The notes beneath the pieces are model-generated. The model was not told where the DNA came from and did no database searches. It was given only the letters and a program-made list of their open reading frames with translations. Of a stretch of DNA of 64,000 nucleotides, positions 34,595 to 44,641 are shown one piece after another (the stretch's first letter is position 1; the number at the start of each line of letters is the position of its first letter). Both the position numbers and the translations under genes were made by a program. Source of the DNA: Sphingomonas sp. (GTDB lineage: Bacteria > Pseudomonadota > Alphaproteobacteria > Sphingomonadales > Sphingomonadaceae); assembly GCF_013812825.1 (NCBI RefSeq), contig NZ_JACCSU010000076.1:1-64000 (forward strand). The letters are read 5' to 3'.

Positions 34595-36091
34595 ATGCTT
34601 GTGTTCCCTAAGATTGCAGGGCCAGCTCTGCTGGTTATGGCCGTTCTGTCGGCTGGATGCGCCCAGCTTGGGATCAAGTCTATTCCCTGGTGGCAGAGCA
34701 CGGACGTTCACGATGTCCAGACGATGGATTTCCTGAGGAGAACACCCTCTGTTGATGCGATTCTCGGCGAAGGTCTGTCGCTAAAAGATATGGATGATGA
34801 CGAGCGGCTTGTAGGTCTTTCCGTTTCCGGCGGCGGTGCTCGCGCTGCAGCGTTCACGTTGGGTGTTTTGACCGGTATTGAGGAACTTGGGAATAACCGC
34901 GCCGCGGCGTTGCGGCAGTCCAGCCCGCTCGACAAACTCGACTTCATCTCGTCCAACTCCGGGGGCAGCTGGGCTGTCGCCGCTTACGTTGTCGACCGCG
35001 CCAAGAGAAAAGATCGATACTATAGTGTTCGCGAAGCCGTGAGTGAGCGGCTCGGGCTTGCTTTTGTGAAAATGAGCCGGGGCCGGGTTCCCTGTTGGAG
35101 TCGCGCAATGCGCGAGCACCTGTTTGGAAGAAGCACGTTTCGCAACGTGTATTCTGCTTCAAATCCGGTGCCTCTCCCACGGGTGTATCTCAATGCGGCG
35201 CTGATGCCGGCGCACTCGCCCTTCGTCTTCACCGACGCATTCCTCAGTTATTATCAAGTGAAGCACTTCGGTGCCTGCTGGAACGACTGGACGCCTCCTG
35301 TGAATCGCATTGCCGATGTGCCAATCGCGTTCGCAGCATCAGCGAGCGGGACGGTACCGGGATTCTACACTGCTTTTGCAACCACGGGTCTTTGCAAAGA
35401 GGATTCGCACCTGCGCGAGAGTTCATTTTGTCATGCGACTCAAAAGGGTGGACCGCGGTCGTTTCTAAGAATCTCAGATGGTGGTCTTTACGACAACATT
35501 GCCTACAAGACCGCCTACGAGGTGATGCTGAGCGAGAGGGGGCGCTCCCCAGGCATCAGGAAGTCGATGATACTTGTGAACTCTGGCACCTCTGCCGACT
35601 TGCAGACGGTAAGCGAGAAGGATCTGCGCAAAAGCTTTCTCGCCACGACCGCAATGAACGGTGTTTTTGCCGTTCAGGATTCAACATTTCAGCGGCTTTA
35701 TAGCAGGATGTTCGAGTCCGTCGGAGTGGACAAGACTGTTTTGCTAGATTTCTACAGCTTGGCCAAGTTTCCCACTGGTAAGGACGCCTTACTTGACGGT
35801 CTGGATGAGCTCGCTTTCTTCGCGGCTCACAACGTCGACTGTTATGTGGGAGACACGCTCCAGCGGTCCGGAGGAAAGGCTTTGCCAGCCGTTGTTCCGA
35901 GCGCACGCCAGAGCTTTCATCACTTGAAACAGCGGGGCGGCGACTGCGCCTCGGAGAATTTCTATCGCGTCGGAAACCTCTCGAAAACGACCTTTCTCGC
36001 TGATCACGAGCTCTTCACGATCATGTGGCAGCTCGGCCAGCTCGCAGTTCGTATGAATGAACGAGAGGTACGAGCGGCGACTGCAACGTGA
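34595..36091 (+). CDS. Patatin-like phospholipase lipoprotein
   Basis: This is a 498-residue protein. The signal sequence ends in the lipobox VLSAGC, so it is membrane-anchored. The lipase fold shows SVSGGGARAAAF as oxyanion hole (about 74), SSNSGGSW with the Ser nucleophile (about 118; closer to cPLA2's than to the plant GTSAG motif) and ISDGGLYDN with the catalytic Asp (about 292). It would hydrolyse acyl chains of phospholipids at the envelope or outside. I chose the ATG at 34595; TTG and GTG codons lie upstream, and no start has a good ribosome-binding site. Confidence 0.85.
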   Translation: MLVFPKIAGPALLVMAVLSAGCAQLGIKSIPWWQSTDVHDVQTMDFLRRTPSVDAILGEGLSLKDMDDDERLVGLSVSGGGARAAAFTLGVLTGIEELGNNRAAALRQSSPLDKLDFISSNSGGSWAVAAYVVDRAKRKDRYYSVREAVSERLGLAFVKMSRGRVPCWSRAMREHLFGRSTFRNVYSASNPVPLPRVYLNAALMPAHSPFVFTDAFLSYYQVKHFGACWNDWTPPVNRIADVPIAFAASASGTVPGFYTAFATTGLCKEDSHLRESSFCHATQKGGPRSFLRISDGGLYDNIAYKTAYEVMLSERGRSPGIRKSMILVNSGTSADLQTVSEKDLRKSFLATTAMNGVFAVQDSTFQRLYSRMFESVGVDKTVLLDFYSLAKFPTGKDALLDGLDELAFFAAHNVDCYVGDTLQRSGGKALPAVVPSARQSFHHLKQRGGDCASENFYRVGNLSKTTFLADHELFTIMWQLGQLAVRMNEREVRAATAT

Positions 36092-36277
36092 CTTCTTGGT
36101 GAGCGGCCCCTCTGTGGGCGCTATTCGGAGCGGAAACGAGTCGAACCATCGCTTCACATGAAGTCTGCCCTCGCCGAGGGGGGCTACCAGTAAGTGGCGT
36201 GCAAACAGTCCGTGACAGGCGCCGTGATCCGTGTATGGTCCCGGGGTGCCGACGATCCCTTATTCGGGGAGACATCG

Positions 36278-37090
36278 ATGCGTCATCTGTTCCCGCCAAT
36301 TCTGCCGGCACTCATTTTCGCCGCTCCGGCGATCGCTGCTGACAGCGAGCTCTATACCTTCCACTGCCTGTGGGGATGCCCGGTTGGAGCACCGGCGACC
36401 AACGACACGATCGTCCGTGAAATCTACACGCTGTCTTCAAACGATTTTACAAAAATGGCCGACTGGGTCGCCTACCGGATTACGCCACAGACAATCGCCA
36501 CCTCTCAGGGGGACCGAAATTACCGCATCGACAACTGGCTCGACCCGTCGGAAACCCTCGCTGAGTCCCAGTATGCCGGCGCCCCATCTGCCCTTCGCAT
36601 CGACCACGGTCACCAGGCGCCGCTCGCCGCCTTCTCCGGCACGCCGCAATGGGACGACACGAATTATAACTCGAACATGACGCCGCAGGCGTCGGCCCTC
36701 AATCAGGGACCGTGGCAGCGGCTCGAAGGACGGGAACGCAGTGCTACCCTGCAGACGGGCGGACCAGTCTTCGTTTATACTGGCCCGCTATACGAGCGGC
36801 TGATGAAACCAATGCCGGCGGGGCCGACGTATCACCGAGTGCCGTCAGGATACTGGAAGATTGTTGCACTCGGAGATGGCCGGATGAGCGCGTTCGTAAT
36901 GGACCAGAACACGCCGCGCAACGCCAACCACTGCGACTATCGGGTACCGCTTCTCCACGTGGAGCTGCGAAGCCGCCTGCAGTTTCTGCCGAGGCGCGGG
37001 ACTGCCGTGCTGTCCAGCATGGATTCGCTGGTCGGCTGCACCACGCCACCTCGGCCCCTTGATCCGCCCTCCGAGATCACAACGCGCTGA
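36278..37090 (+). CDS. Exported DNA/RNA nonspecific endonuclease (His-Me finger)
   Basis: This is a 270-residue protein. The signal peptide ends AIAA. The active-site segment reads RIDHGHQAP, where the family has DRGH; the Arg is replaced by His. The downstream Asn helix is intact (NSNMTPQASALNQGPWQRLEG in part, as the family's NMSPQ...NQG-W-x-LE). A GGGGAGA precedes the ATG at 36278, so I rejected the longer frame. It should cut nucleic acids in the periplasm or outside. It is followed by the PhoD-like gene after a 41-bp gap. Confidence 0.85.
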   Translation: MRHLFPPILPALIFAAPAIAADSELYTFHCLWGCPVGAPATNDTIVREIYTLSSNDFTKMADWVAYRITPQTIATSQGDRNYRIDNWLDPSETLAESQYAGAPSALRIDHGHQAPLAAFSGTPQWDDTNYNSNMTPQASALNQGPWQRLEGRERSATLQTGGPVFVYTGPLYERLMKPMPAGPTYHRVPSGYWKIVALGDGRMSAFVMDQNTPRNANHCDYRVPLLHVELRSRLQFLPRRGTAVLSSMDSLVGCTTPPRPLDPPSEITTR

Positions 37091-37131
37091 CAGAATGCGC
37101 TGGACCGAGGCGGAATAGCGGGGGGAGTGTA

Positions 37132-39129
37132 ATGAACGAGAAGCTGGTGGAAGAGGAGCAATCGACGACAGCTCCGGCCCAGGAGATACTTCTGGGGCCG
37201 TTTCTGGGCTACGTCACATCGTCAACTATCCGGATCTGGTTGCACCTCGAGGGCGGGCCGCCGGAACTTTGGGTTACAGCACATCCTGGAAACCCGTTCG
37301 CAGAACCAGTAGCAAGGGAGCCGATCAAGTTTGATGCCGACAGAATGTTCACCGGCTGGACTGATCTCGGAGCGCTCACGCCGGACACCAAATATTTCTA
37401 TCGCTTCTGGACCAACCCGGCCGCTTCAGTCCCATTTGCAATCACAGGGCTCACTGACGACGATTTGCACTTTTGGACTTTGTCCGAAGATCCGGACGCG
37501 CAGATAGATTTCGTAGTCATGAGCTGCCACAACCCGACGGTTGCCGGAAAAGACGGGTTCGACGGCCACGCGATCTGGGCCGACATTCCTCAGATCATTT
37601 CCCGTCACAGCAATCGCAACGTCCGTTTCGCCTTGTTGGTGGGCGATCAGGTCTACGCCGACGAATGGCAGAATCGGATTCTACGTGAGCCGGCGGAAGA
37701 AGGTCGCCTAAAGCTCTATCTCGAAGCGTATCGTTTGTACTGGAGCAATATCTACTATCGCCGCGTGATGTGCCGTCTGCCGGCTGTGATGATCTGGGAT
37801 GATCACGACATCACCGATGGTTGGGGGTCTGAAGAAAAGTCGTTTGAGGGAGATTCGCCCACCTTCAAGCCAGAGTGGCAGGGACTGTTTGAGGCTGCTT
37901 TCAAAACTTTCTGCATCATGCAAGCCAGCCGGAATCCTCCGCCGCTGGCCGAAAATCCCCGGGACGGCCTGGACTTCGCGTTTCGGGCGGGACGCTGGGG
38001 TTTTCTGTTTCTTGACCTGCGAACCAACCGCAATTGGCGCCGAAGTCAGCTGATCACAGAAGAGCAGAGTGGGCGGATTCGAGCATGGGTTGAGGCAAAC
38101 CGCGAAGCAATGTCGACGCTCTTCGTGATCAGTCCGGTGGTCTTCTCCCACGGTAGTCCGCTGCTGGAGAATTACACGGTCAAGGCCTGGCCCTATGTTA
38201 TGTGGGTGGTCGATAAAGTTGCCGGTATGACGCGCTGGGGAAAAGGGCTGCAGACGAGGTTCTGGAAGTCAGTTGGAGATATTCGCGACGACATCCGTGA
38301 TTCCTGGAGCAGCCCGGAGAATGCGTCTCAGGCGGACGCTATGCTCGATTACCTCTTCGGCCTGCAAAATGCGAAGAAAGATCCGGTCGCTGTAGTGGTC
38401 ATCAGCGGGGATATCCACACGTCCGGCTACGCCAACATTTACTCGTCTGACCCCGCTCATACTAGCCGGCCGACGATCCCGCACATCACCTCGAGTTCGG
38501 TTAGCTACACACCTTTCAACTGGTTGCTCGAAGCGATCTACCGGCACTCGAGCAAGACGATCCAACTTGGCAAGAAGGGGTCGTACAGTTCGCAGGTTAG
38601 TCATCATTTTACGTCACGAAGTGTCGCAGTTCTGTCCCTTCGTCCGATGAAGATCCCGGGCGACTTCCAGCTCAAGGTCAAATATTATCTTGAGGGATAT
38701 CCGGAGCCACAGACATTGATCTTCGATCTTGAGCAGACGTCACACCGCGAAGATATTTCCTGGGCCGCCCAGGAGAGGCTTTTCGCGCGCGAGTATGCGC
38801 CAACGACTTCGGTCAATGTTGATGCGCTCCTGCGCGAAAAAGCCAGTGCGGCGCCGAAGGATCTCAACTGGCAGGAATCCATTGTCGATCTGATGAAGCT
38901 GTTCGGACTGGACAGCGGCTTGGACGCACGAAAACGGCTGGCGCGCGCATGGGGTTACGAAGGAAAACTCGAGGGCTCCGAAAGAATGAACCTTTTCCTT
39001 CACCGTGAGATTATCAGACGCTTCATTGCAGCCGGCGGCAGCGTACCCGGCGGTCTCGACGCGTTGCCCACCGCTGACAGTCCTTCGGCCGCAACCGCCA
39101 ACGCATCAGAGGCCGAACCGGAAACTTAG
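37132..39129 (+). CDS. PhoD-like metallophosphoesterase
   Basis: This is a 665-residue protein. The N-terminal about 110 residues are an Ig-like domain (FLGYVTSSTIRIWLHLEGGP, in part). The phosphoesterase core shows VVMSCHNP, LVGDQVYADEW (about 170), WDDHDITDGWG (about 222) and ISGDIHTSGY (about 424), as in PhoD phosphatases/phosphodiesterases that use Fe3+ and Ca2+. PhoD proteins are usually Tat-exported, but this N-terminus (MNEKLVEEEQ) has no twin-Arg or signal segment. The gene may encode a cytoplasmic variant or the start may be wrong. The nuclease before it could supply its substrate. Confidence 0.85.
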   Translation: MNEKLVEEEQSTTAPAQEILLGPFLGYVTSSTIRIWLHLEGGPPELWVTAHPGNPFAEPVAREPIKFDADRMFTGWTDLGALTPDTKYFYRFWTNPAASVPFAITGLTDDDLHFWTLSEDPDAQIDFVVMSCHNPTVAGKDGFDGHAIWADIPQIISRHSNRNVRFALLVGDQVYADEWQNRILREPAEEGRLKLYLEAYRLYWSNIYYRRVMCRLPAVMIWDDHDITDGWGSEEKSFEGDSPTFKPEWQGLFEAAFKTFCIMQASRNPPPLAENPRDGLDFAFRAGRWGFLFLDLRTNRNWRRSQLITEEQSGRIRAWVEANREAMSTLFVISPVVFSHGSPLLENYTVKAWPYVMWVVDKVAGMTRWGKGLQTRFWKSVGDIRDDIRDSWSSPENASQADAMLDYLFGLQNAKKDPVAVVVISGDIHTSGYANIYSSDPAHTSRPTIPHITSSSVSYTPFNWLLEAIYRHSSKTIQLGKKGSYSSQVSHHFTSRSVAVLSLRPMKIPGDFQLKVKYYLEGYPEPQTLIFDLEQTSHREDISWAAQERLFAREYAPTTSVNVDALLREKASAAPKDLNWQESIVDLMKLFGLDSGLDARKRLARAWGYEGKLEGSERMNLFLHREIIRRFIAAGGSVPGGLDALPTADSPSAATANASEAEPET

Positions 39130-39286
39130 GCTGGTCGCTGGCAACCAATTGCCCGGTTACGATACGTGGGTCTAACGAAAGGAAACGTCAGGTGGAGCCC
39201 CCGCCGGTTAACATACCACTCGTTACCGGTGGCCGCCGGCGCGCCCCACACGTGTTGCATGGCCCCGCTGTCAAACTCCGGGTCGG

Positions 39287-40894
39287 TTATGGCGTTCTGT
39301 TGATCTCAAAACTGGTGCCGACAAACAGATTGATGTTGCACGACTTCTTGAGCTCCAGACCTTCCTCTGTTTCGCCGCGGAACCGGCACGTATATTTTAC
39401 GCCGCTGTTCAGCTTCCCTTCCGGGTCAGTAAGAAGGAATACCGGGACCTCAATACCTGGACGTTCGGTGTCGAAGGCATAGGTAAAGCGGGGAGCTATC
39501 GCGATGGCCGGCAGATACCAATAGCGCCGTAACTGCAGGTTGAGTCCGATGCCGGCTACAAAGCCGGTGGTGGTGTACGGGGCCGCAAGCTTCTGGTCGG
39601 TCTTGCATATGTGGAACGTAGCTCCATCGACAGCAGGCGTGCAGATCGTCTTGCCGGAAGTTCCCTCGATGAAGTCCACTTCTCGGCGGTAGGTCAGCGA
39701 AGCGGCTGGACCAACCGTCGCCAGCTTCTCATCGTTGTGCATCAACGGCCGGTTAAGCCCGCCGTACAGTTTGACCGAAAACGGCCTGGGATGAATCTCC
39801 TCTGCTGGCGGCAGCGTCGTCACGATGACTGCGCCCGTTTTTGGGTCAATGACCGGACGATAGCTCACCTTCTGGAAGGCGTAGCGGGCTTGCACTCCTG
39901 CGAAGGCCTCTGGTGTTCCCTTGTAACCCCAAAGCGGCGAGACAATGTCGGTCCAGTATTGATTTGCTCGCTTGGGCTGAGACATCCACTTCACCAGCTC
40001 GTCACCTACGCACCTGGAGATCGGATCAGGCGCAAGACGGGGTCGGTCGCCAGGCGCCCCATCGGCGTTGGTCAGAGGGTCGACGAGGCTGTTTGCAAGG
40101 ACACATTCCTGTCGCGCTTTCGCGAGGCCCCTGTGAACCGCAGCGACAAGCTCCACTTGTGGCACTGCCGGCATGCGACCCCATTCAAACCCTCCGACGA
40201 TGCCTACGCCCGAAGCGAAGTTGGACTCCGTAAGATCGATCAATGGCGCGTCACCACTTGATCCAGTGCGACCAAACCCACCGACCCAGTAGCGGTTGTA
40301 GGTCGCTGCGTAAGCAGTCTCCCGATCGCTGGCTGCGGTCTTCAGTGCTCGCGCCGTACGAGAAAGAACAGCCTCAATCTGCTCACTTCCTTTGGTTCCT
40401 GTGAATTGTGCACTGAGGTTAGTGATGGTCTCGTAGTCAGTGGCACGGGTCAGCCCAAGGCAATGGTACACGAAGGCATTGATTCCCGCGTTAGTGCCGG
40501 GCTCGTTTGAATAGCTGCTTTCCTTCTTCTGTCGGTCCGCAGCCCCCGTCTGCACCATGTAGTCGCCGATAGACCCTTGCGAGCCGCCCGCATCACAGGC
40601 TGGCATCGTTGCTGGACGAGGGACCGGCGCGCGCTTTGTCTCAGCCGCACGAAGCTCCGTAGCTGATTTTGGCGAACTCACCGCCGCCGGTTCAGCGGGC
40701 AAACTGCGCTTTAGGATGGCGATCGCATCGTCAGCCTTCTGCAGCGCTTCGGCTGCGGCTGCCCTCGCCTGCTCCGCCTCCGCAATTGCGGCCCGAAGTC
40801 GGGTCTCATCAAGCGGTCTACCAGGCGCCTGTGCAGCGACATCCGCAGTCCCAACTAAGGCAACGGCCCCCAAAAACATACTATAGCAATTCAT
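39287..40894 (-). CDS. Exported protein of unknown function with coiled coil
   Basis: This is a 535-residue protein. It has a signal peptide (MFLGAVALVGTADVAAQA), then a helical coiled coil at about 30-70 (AIAEAEQARAAAAEALQKAD), a low-complexity stretch and a beta-rich C-terminal region. The final residues do not form an outer-membrane barrel signal. The 43-bp hairpin element lies just upstream. No family is recognised. It is convergent to the PhoD gene. Confidence 0.65.
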   Translation of the reverse strand: MNCYSMFLGAVALVGTADVAAQAPGRPLDETRLRAAIAEAEQARAAAAEALQKADDAIAILKRSLPAEPAAVSSPKSATELRAAETKRAPVPRPATMPACDAGGSQGSIGDYMVQTGAADRQKKESSYSNEPGTNAGINAFVYHCLGLTRATDYETITNLSAQFTGTKGSEQIEAVLSRTARALKTAASDRETAYAATYNRYWVGGFGRTGSSGDAPLIDLTESNFASGVGIVGGFEWGRMPAVPQVELVAAVHRGLAKARQECVLANSLVDPLTNADGAPGDRPRLAPDPISRCVGDELVKWMSQPKRANQYWTDIVSPLWGYKGTPEAFAGVQARYAFQKVSYRPVIDPKTGAVIVTTLPPAEEIHPRPFSVKLYGGLNRPLMHNDEKLATVGPAASLTYRREVDFIEGTSGKTICTPAVDGATFHICKTDQKLAAPYTTTGFVAGIGLNLQLRRYWYLPAIAIAPRFTYAFDTERPGIEVPVFLLTDPEGKLNSGVKYTCRFRGETEEGLELKKSCNINLFVGTSFEINRTP

Positions 40895-40947
40895 AAATGC
40901 CCCGCAGGCAAGCAGCCATTCGCCGACTCATATGAGTCCGACGTTGG

Positions 40948-40990
40948 TGTTGCGGACGTCTCCGCAACGGCCGAGCATCCGTTGCTTTGA
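40948..40990. repeat. 43-bp hairpin element, copy 2
   Basis: TTGCGGA-CGTC-TCCGCAA is a perfect 7-bp hairpin, followed by CGGCCGAGCATCCGTTGCTTTGA. It differs from 34228-34270 at only a few positions and likewise lies upstream of a minus-strand exported-protein gene (40894). The rest of 40895-41251 shows no gene. Confidence 0.7.
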
Positions 40991-41251
40991 TTCCCCTGAA
41001 GTACAGAAGCTTATGAAGCGTCAGGACCGAGTCAATACATTTGTTTTGCGAAATGCCAGCAACTCGCGATCAGTGAGAACCAACCAGCGGCCGCCAACTT
41101 CAGCGCGGCCCATAGATCATCTCGCTTCGGCAGCGCTTGCAGGCTTGCATTTGCCGTTAACTCGGCGGATATTCAGTCGTCAGCGTTGCCGAATCCACCT
41201 GACCAGCAGCTACCGCAATTGTGAGCGGCAACGGTTCTGCGTGGGATTCAG

Positions 41252-43396
41252 ATGGCACTCAAAGCTGATCAGTTAGGCCGCCCCGATGTTCTCGTCCGCC
41301 GGTGCGCGAATCTCGCCCTGGTTACCGCGGCGCTCCTTTTCGGCACTGCCCTTTTGGCCCAAAGAGTCGGAACCCAGACCGCTCCCACTTACGAGCAGTT
41401 CATTCGCGGTGAGCTCAAAAACGTGGCCCCGGGACCTGCCGCGCCCAAGATAACGTTCACTGCTAAAGGCGCTCAAGTAGCTCCGGTCATTGCGCCGTTT
41501 CGCTGGCCGATGGAGCAGCTCCCAGACAACGATCCGCGGGTGAAGGAATACAGGGAGCAGCTGCGTAAGCACATCGAGGCCCAACAAGTGCTTCAAGGGC
41601 TAGATCAGACCTATCGCCAGAAGCTTGCAAGCGGCGAACGGCTGGAGCTGTTTTCCGGTTCAGGGCGGCTGCCTCGACTGGCATATATTGCCGAGCGGGC
41701 GGCGGCATGGAACAGCGAGATATTCTGGGCTCCGGCGTCCAAAGAGAGCGACGTGAACCTCCGCTACGCTGACGAAGTACGGTCAGTTTTCGGGCTGATC
41801 CCGCAGTTCGACGTATCGCGACTGGGAAGCTTTGGGCTCGATAATGGCTACACCGCTCAGGTCGCCGCCCTCTTCGTCGAGGTGGATGGCAACCGGGTCG
41901 AACTTAAGGCCAATCCAGGCGCACCGGGCAATGCACTTCAGTTTGAACACCGCGACAGCGCGGGGTCAGTGGCCAAATGGACAACCACTGTTCCGCAATG
42001 TGACAAGCCGTCACTTGCGGGAGGTGTGACTCCCTGCGGGACCGCTTCCCGAGTTGGCAGGTATGTACGCGGAAATATTGAATGGCTTCTTCTCGCCCGC
42101 AAAACAATGCCGCGTCCTGGAGCATTAGCCGCAGACCGTTACTGGCTTCAGGATAATCCGGAATATGCACTGCTCGGGTACATCGGATTCAACCGACAGA
42201 CGGGTGAGGTCGCTTTCTTCGACGGTGCTCCAAGCCAGTCCTTTACGTGGAGCGGTCCGACGGTCGCGCCCGGAGGACGCGGGTATCAGGACGCCGCCGG
42301 CCGCGCAGTAGCGGCTCGAACTTACGATCCGACCTTCGCTGTGGATTGTGCCGCCTGCCACGACAACAAAGAGCCTAGAATTATCACCCCGTATATCAAA
42401 CAGGCGCGGGTGGGCTATCGAAGTCAGGCTGCGCAGACCGCGTTCAGCCTCGGCGATCTTTTTCCAGAAGGCCTGAGGGGGCTCAGGGCCCCGTACCGAG
42501 TCGTTGGAACAGGCTATAACACCGCGCATCGAGCAACGATTGATCGCGGTCGTATGGTCTCTGACCCAAGCGGTAACTGCACAGCTTGCCACGGGCTCAC
42601 TAATCTGAACACGGCAAGGTTCGCTTCGGATTCAGTTGGTCGGTTGGGCAGCATTCCTGGAGATGCTGCACCGGAAAATGCTTTCCGCACGCCGTGGGCT
42701 TTGCGCGCGGGTGACGGCAAGATTCATCCGTGGATGCTGCCCCCGCCAAATGGAAACGATCTGTCAGGCGAACCTCCGGGAACCGAGCTGGGAACTTCAG
42801 ACTGGTCGGTGCTTCAGGCGCTCATGATGCAACCTCCCACAGATGCGCCACGCATTTACACCTCGGCGCCTGCGCCGGAGTCTGCGCTGCTCGACTCCAC
42901 ACGAATTGGGGATGCGTTCGCTCCCGACAATTTTGCTTTGTCGTCAACCGTCAATCGTGACGGAGCTGGTCAGTTGATGGATCGAGAGGTCCATCTATCC
43001 TGGACCTACTTGAACGGTCTCGGGGCCGTGCCTGAACGCGATGACGTCCGGTTCAATGTTGCTGTTCAGGAAGTCACCGTCGCTGCAGGTGCTCAGCCTC
43101 CCCCTCCGACGGATTATCCTTCTCTCGACGAAGTGAAAGGGATCGGTGCAAGCGAGCTTGCCCCGGGAATCTTTACGGACGGGCGGAACGTTATCTTCAG
43201 GGACCTGTCATTTGCAGGCCACAGGCGCTGGACGGACCCGCCACCAACTACAGTGCCGCGCCAATACAGACTCGTTTTTCCGGCTGCGTCGGGCAAGCGG
43301 TACCTCATACGAGTGTCGGCAAAACGGTACACGTTCGATGGTGCCGTCGAAGCATTCAGCGACAAGGATCACGTCTTCTTTATCGACGTTCAATGA
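41252..43396 (+). CDS. Di-haem c-type cytochrome, exported
   Basis: This is a 714-residue protein. A hydrophobic segment (LALVTAALLFGTALLA) provides the export signal. Two CxxCH haem sites are visible: CAACHDN (about 366) and CTACHGL (about 443). The C-terminal 250 residues are beta-rich. It precedes a secreted protein, a tyrosinase and a helical-repeat protein in what looks like one operon, so it may carry electrons in an oxidative process at the cell surface. No known cytochrome family fits its full length. Confidence 0.72.
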   Translation: MALKADQLGRPDVLVRRCANLALVTAALLFGTALLAQRVGTQTAPTYEQFIRGELKNVAPGPAAPKITFTAKGAQVAPVIAPFRWPMEQLPDNDPRVKEYREQLRKHIEAQQVLQGLDQTYRQKLASGERLELFSGSGRLPRLAYIAERAAAWNSEIFWAPASKESDVNLRYADEVRSVFGLIPQFDVSRLGSFGLDNGYTAQVAALFVEVDGNRVELKANPGAPGNALQFEHRDSAGSVAKWTTTVPQCDKPSLAGGVTPCGTASRVGRYVRGNIEWLLLARKTMPRPGALAADRYWLQDNPEYALLGYIGFNRQTGEVAFFDGAPSQSFTWSGPTVAPGGRGYQDAAGRAVAARTYDPTFAVDCAACHDNKEPRIITPYIKQARVGYRSQAAQTAFSLGDLFPEGLRGLRAPYRVVGTGYNTAHRATIDRGRMVSDPSGNCTACHGLTNLNTARFASDSVGRLGSIPGDAAPENAFRTPWALRAGDGKIHPWMLPPPNGNDLSGEPPGTELGTSDWSVLQALMMQPPTDAPRIYTSAPAPESALLDSTRIGDAFAPDNFALSSTVNRDGAGQLMDREVHLSWTYLNGLGAVPERDDVRFNVAVQEVTVAAGAQPPPPTDYPSLDEVKGIGASELAPGIFTDGRNVIFRDLSFAGHRRWTDPPPTTVPRQYRLVFPAASGKRYLIRVSAKRYTFDGAVEAFSDKDHVFFIDVQ

Positions 43397-43408
43397 AGGA
43401 GGGAACTC

Positions 43409-44614
43409 ATGCGGCAAGCTTTCGCACTGCTGTTGACTGTTTCTGTTTGCGCTGCCTCCGTGAGCCCCGGCGTTGCCGCGGGTCCTGATGTGATCGTTGG
43501 TTTTGTCGATGATGCGCGTGAGGACAGCCGCTTGGGAACGACTCAGGTTGGGATCACAGCCTCCACGAATGCGTGCAACATCGGCGACCAGCCGGTGAAC
43601 TGGATGCGGCTGCCGGACAAGCGCCATCCGGCGATCACCCTCAATTTATACCGGCTGCAGGATGGTCGAATGGAACAGATGGCTGCATCGTGGGTGAAGC
43701 ATGGGTTCTACGCAACCAACCAGGATGATTGCTCCGGTCTGCGCGAAGTTCCTATGCCGTGCCAGCCGGGATCGGGTGGCAATCGCCTTCGCCCCGGGTG
43801 CTCCGATCTGTATACCGAGGACCTAAATGCGAACCCGGCGAACCTGGGACCCCGCAGCCGCATAGACAATCCAGCGAGCGGGGATTTCGACGGCAACAGG
43901 GCACAGGATCTGACCGGCTATCCATCCAGCATTCCGGCGGAGAGAATTCTTCTCGTTGAAGAAAGCGCGCTTGCGGCGCCGACAGCTCGATTTTTTGTCG
44001 AAGCTCATTACGTCGCGGCCGATGATGCGGTAGCCGGCAACAGCCGAAACAATGTGACCTATCGAGAGGTAAAACCAGTTCTGAGAAACGGAAGCTGGGT
44101 GCTCCGTAACGCAAGCGAGGAGGTCCGATTGCAGCCTGCTGCCCACGCCTGGCGTGAAGCCGGTGCACAGCTGACTGAAATTGAAGGACTTGAATCGGGT
44201 ATTCGCACGTTCGCACTGGTCGGCTCAAAGGCGACTCGCCTGGCGGATGGACGTTATCGTTACGACTACCTCGTCTACAACATGAACAGTGACCTGGCGT
44301 TCAACGGATTCTCGGTTCCGGTGAGCGGGGTAGATATGAGTTCCGTCTGGTTCAAATCGATGGCCCCAAAAGGTGAGATCTGGTCGACTTCTCCCTGGAC
44401 AGGAAGAGCAGACGGAGGTCGTCTCGTCTGGAGCACTGCTGCTTATGAAGCCGATCCAAAGGCCAACGCCATACGTTGGGGAACGAGCTTCAACTTCTCT
44501 TTCGTTTCTTCCGCGGCTCCCGGCACCGCCAACGCGGTGCTGACCCGATTCAGGCGCCCTGCGGATCCGACTGCGCAGACAGTGTCAGCGAGCGTCATTG
44601 CTCCCGGGAACTGA
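43409..44614 (+). CDS. Secreted protein of unknown function in the tyrosinase operon
   Basis: This is a 401-residue protein. The signal peptide ends GVAA. Mature sequence is beta-rich with several Cys (DDCSGLREVPMPCQPG, in part). GAAGGAGGG precedes the ATG, 12 bp after the cytochrome stop, so the two genes are co-transcribed. I recognise no family. Confidence 0.65.
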   Translation: MRQAFALLLTVSVCAASVSPGVAAGPDVIVGFVDDAREDSRLGTTQVGITASTNACNIGDQPVNWMRLPDKRHPAITLNLYRLQDGRMEQMAASWVKHGFYATNQDDCSGLREVPMPCQPGSGGNRLRPGCSDLYTEDLNANPANLGPRSRIDNPASGDFDGNRAQDLTGYPSSIPAERILLVEESALAAPTARFFVEAHYVAADDAVAGNSRNNVTYREVKPVLRNGSWVLRNASEEVRLQPAAHAWREAGAQLTEIEGLESGIRTFALVGSKATRLADGRYRYDYLVYNMNSDLAFNGFSVPVSGVDMSSVWFKSMAPKGEIWSTSPWTGRADGGRLVWSTAAYEADPKANAIRWGTSFNFSFVSSAAPGTANAVLTRFRRPADPTAQTVSASVIAPGN

Positions 44615-44641
44615 CCATGCCCAGGGTCGGACGGTAGTCTT

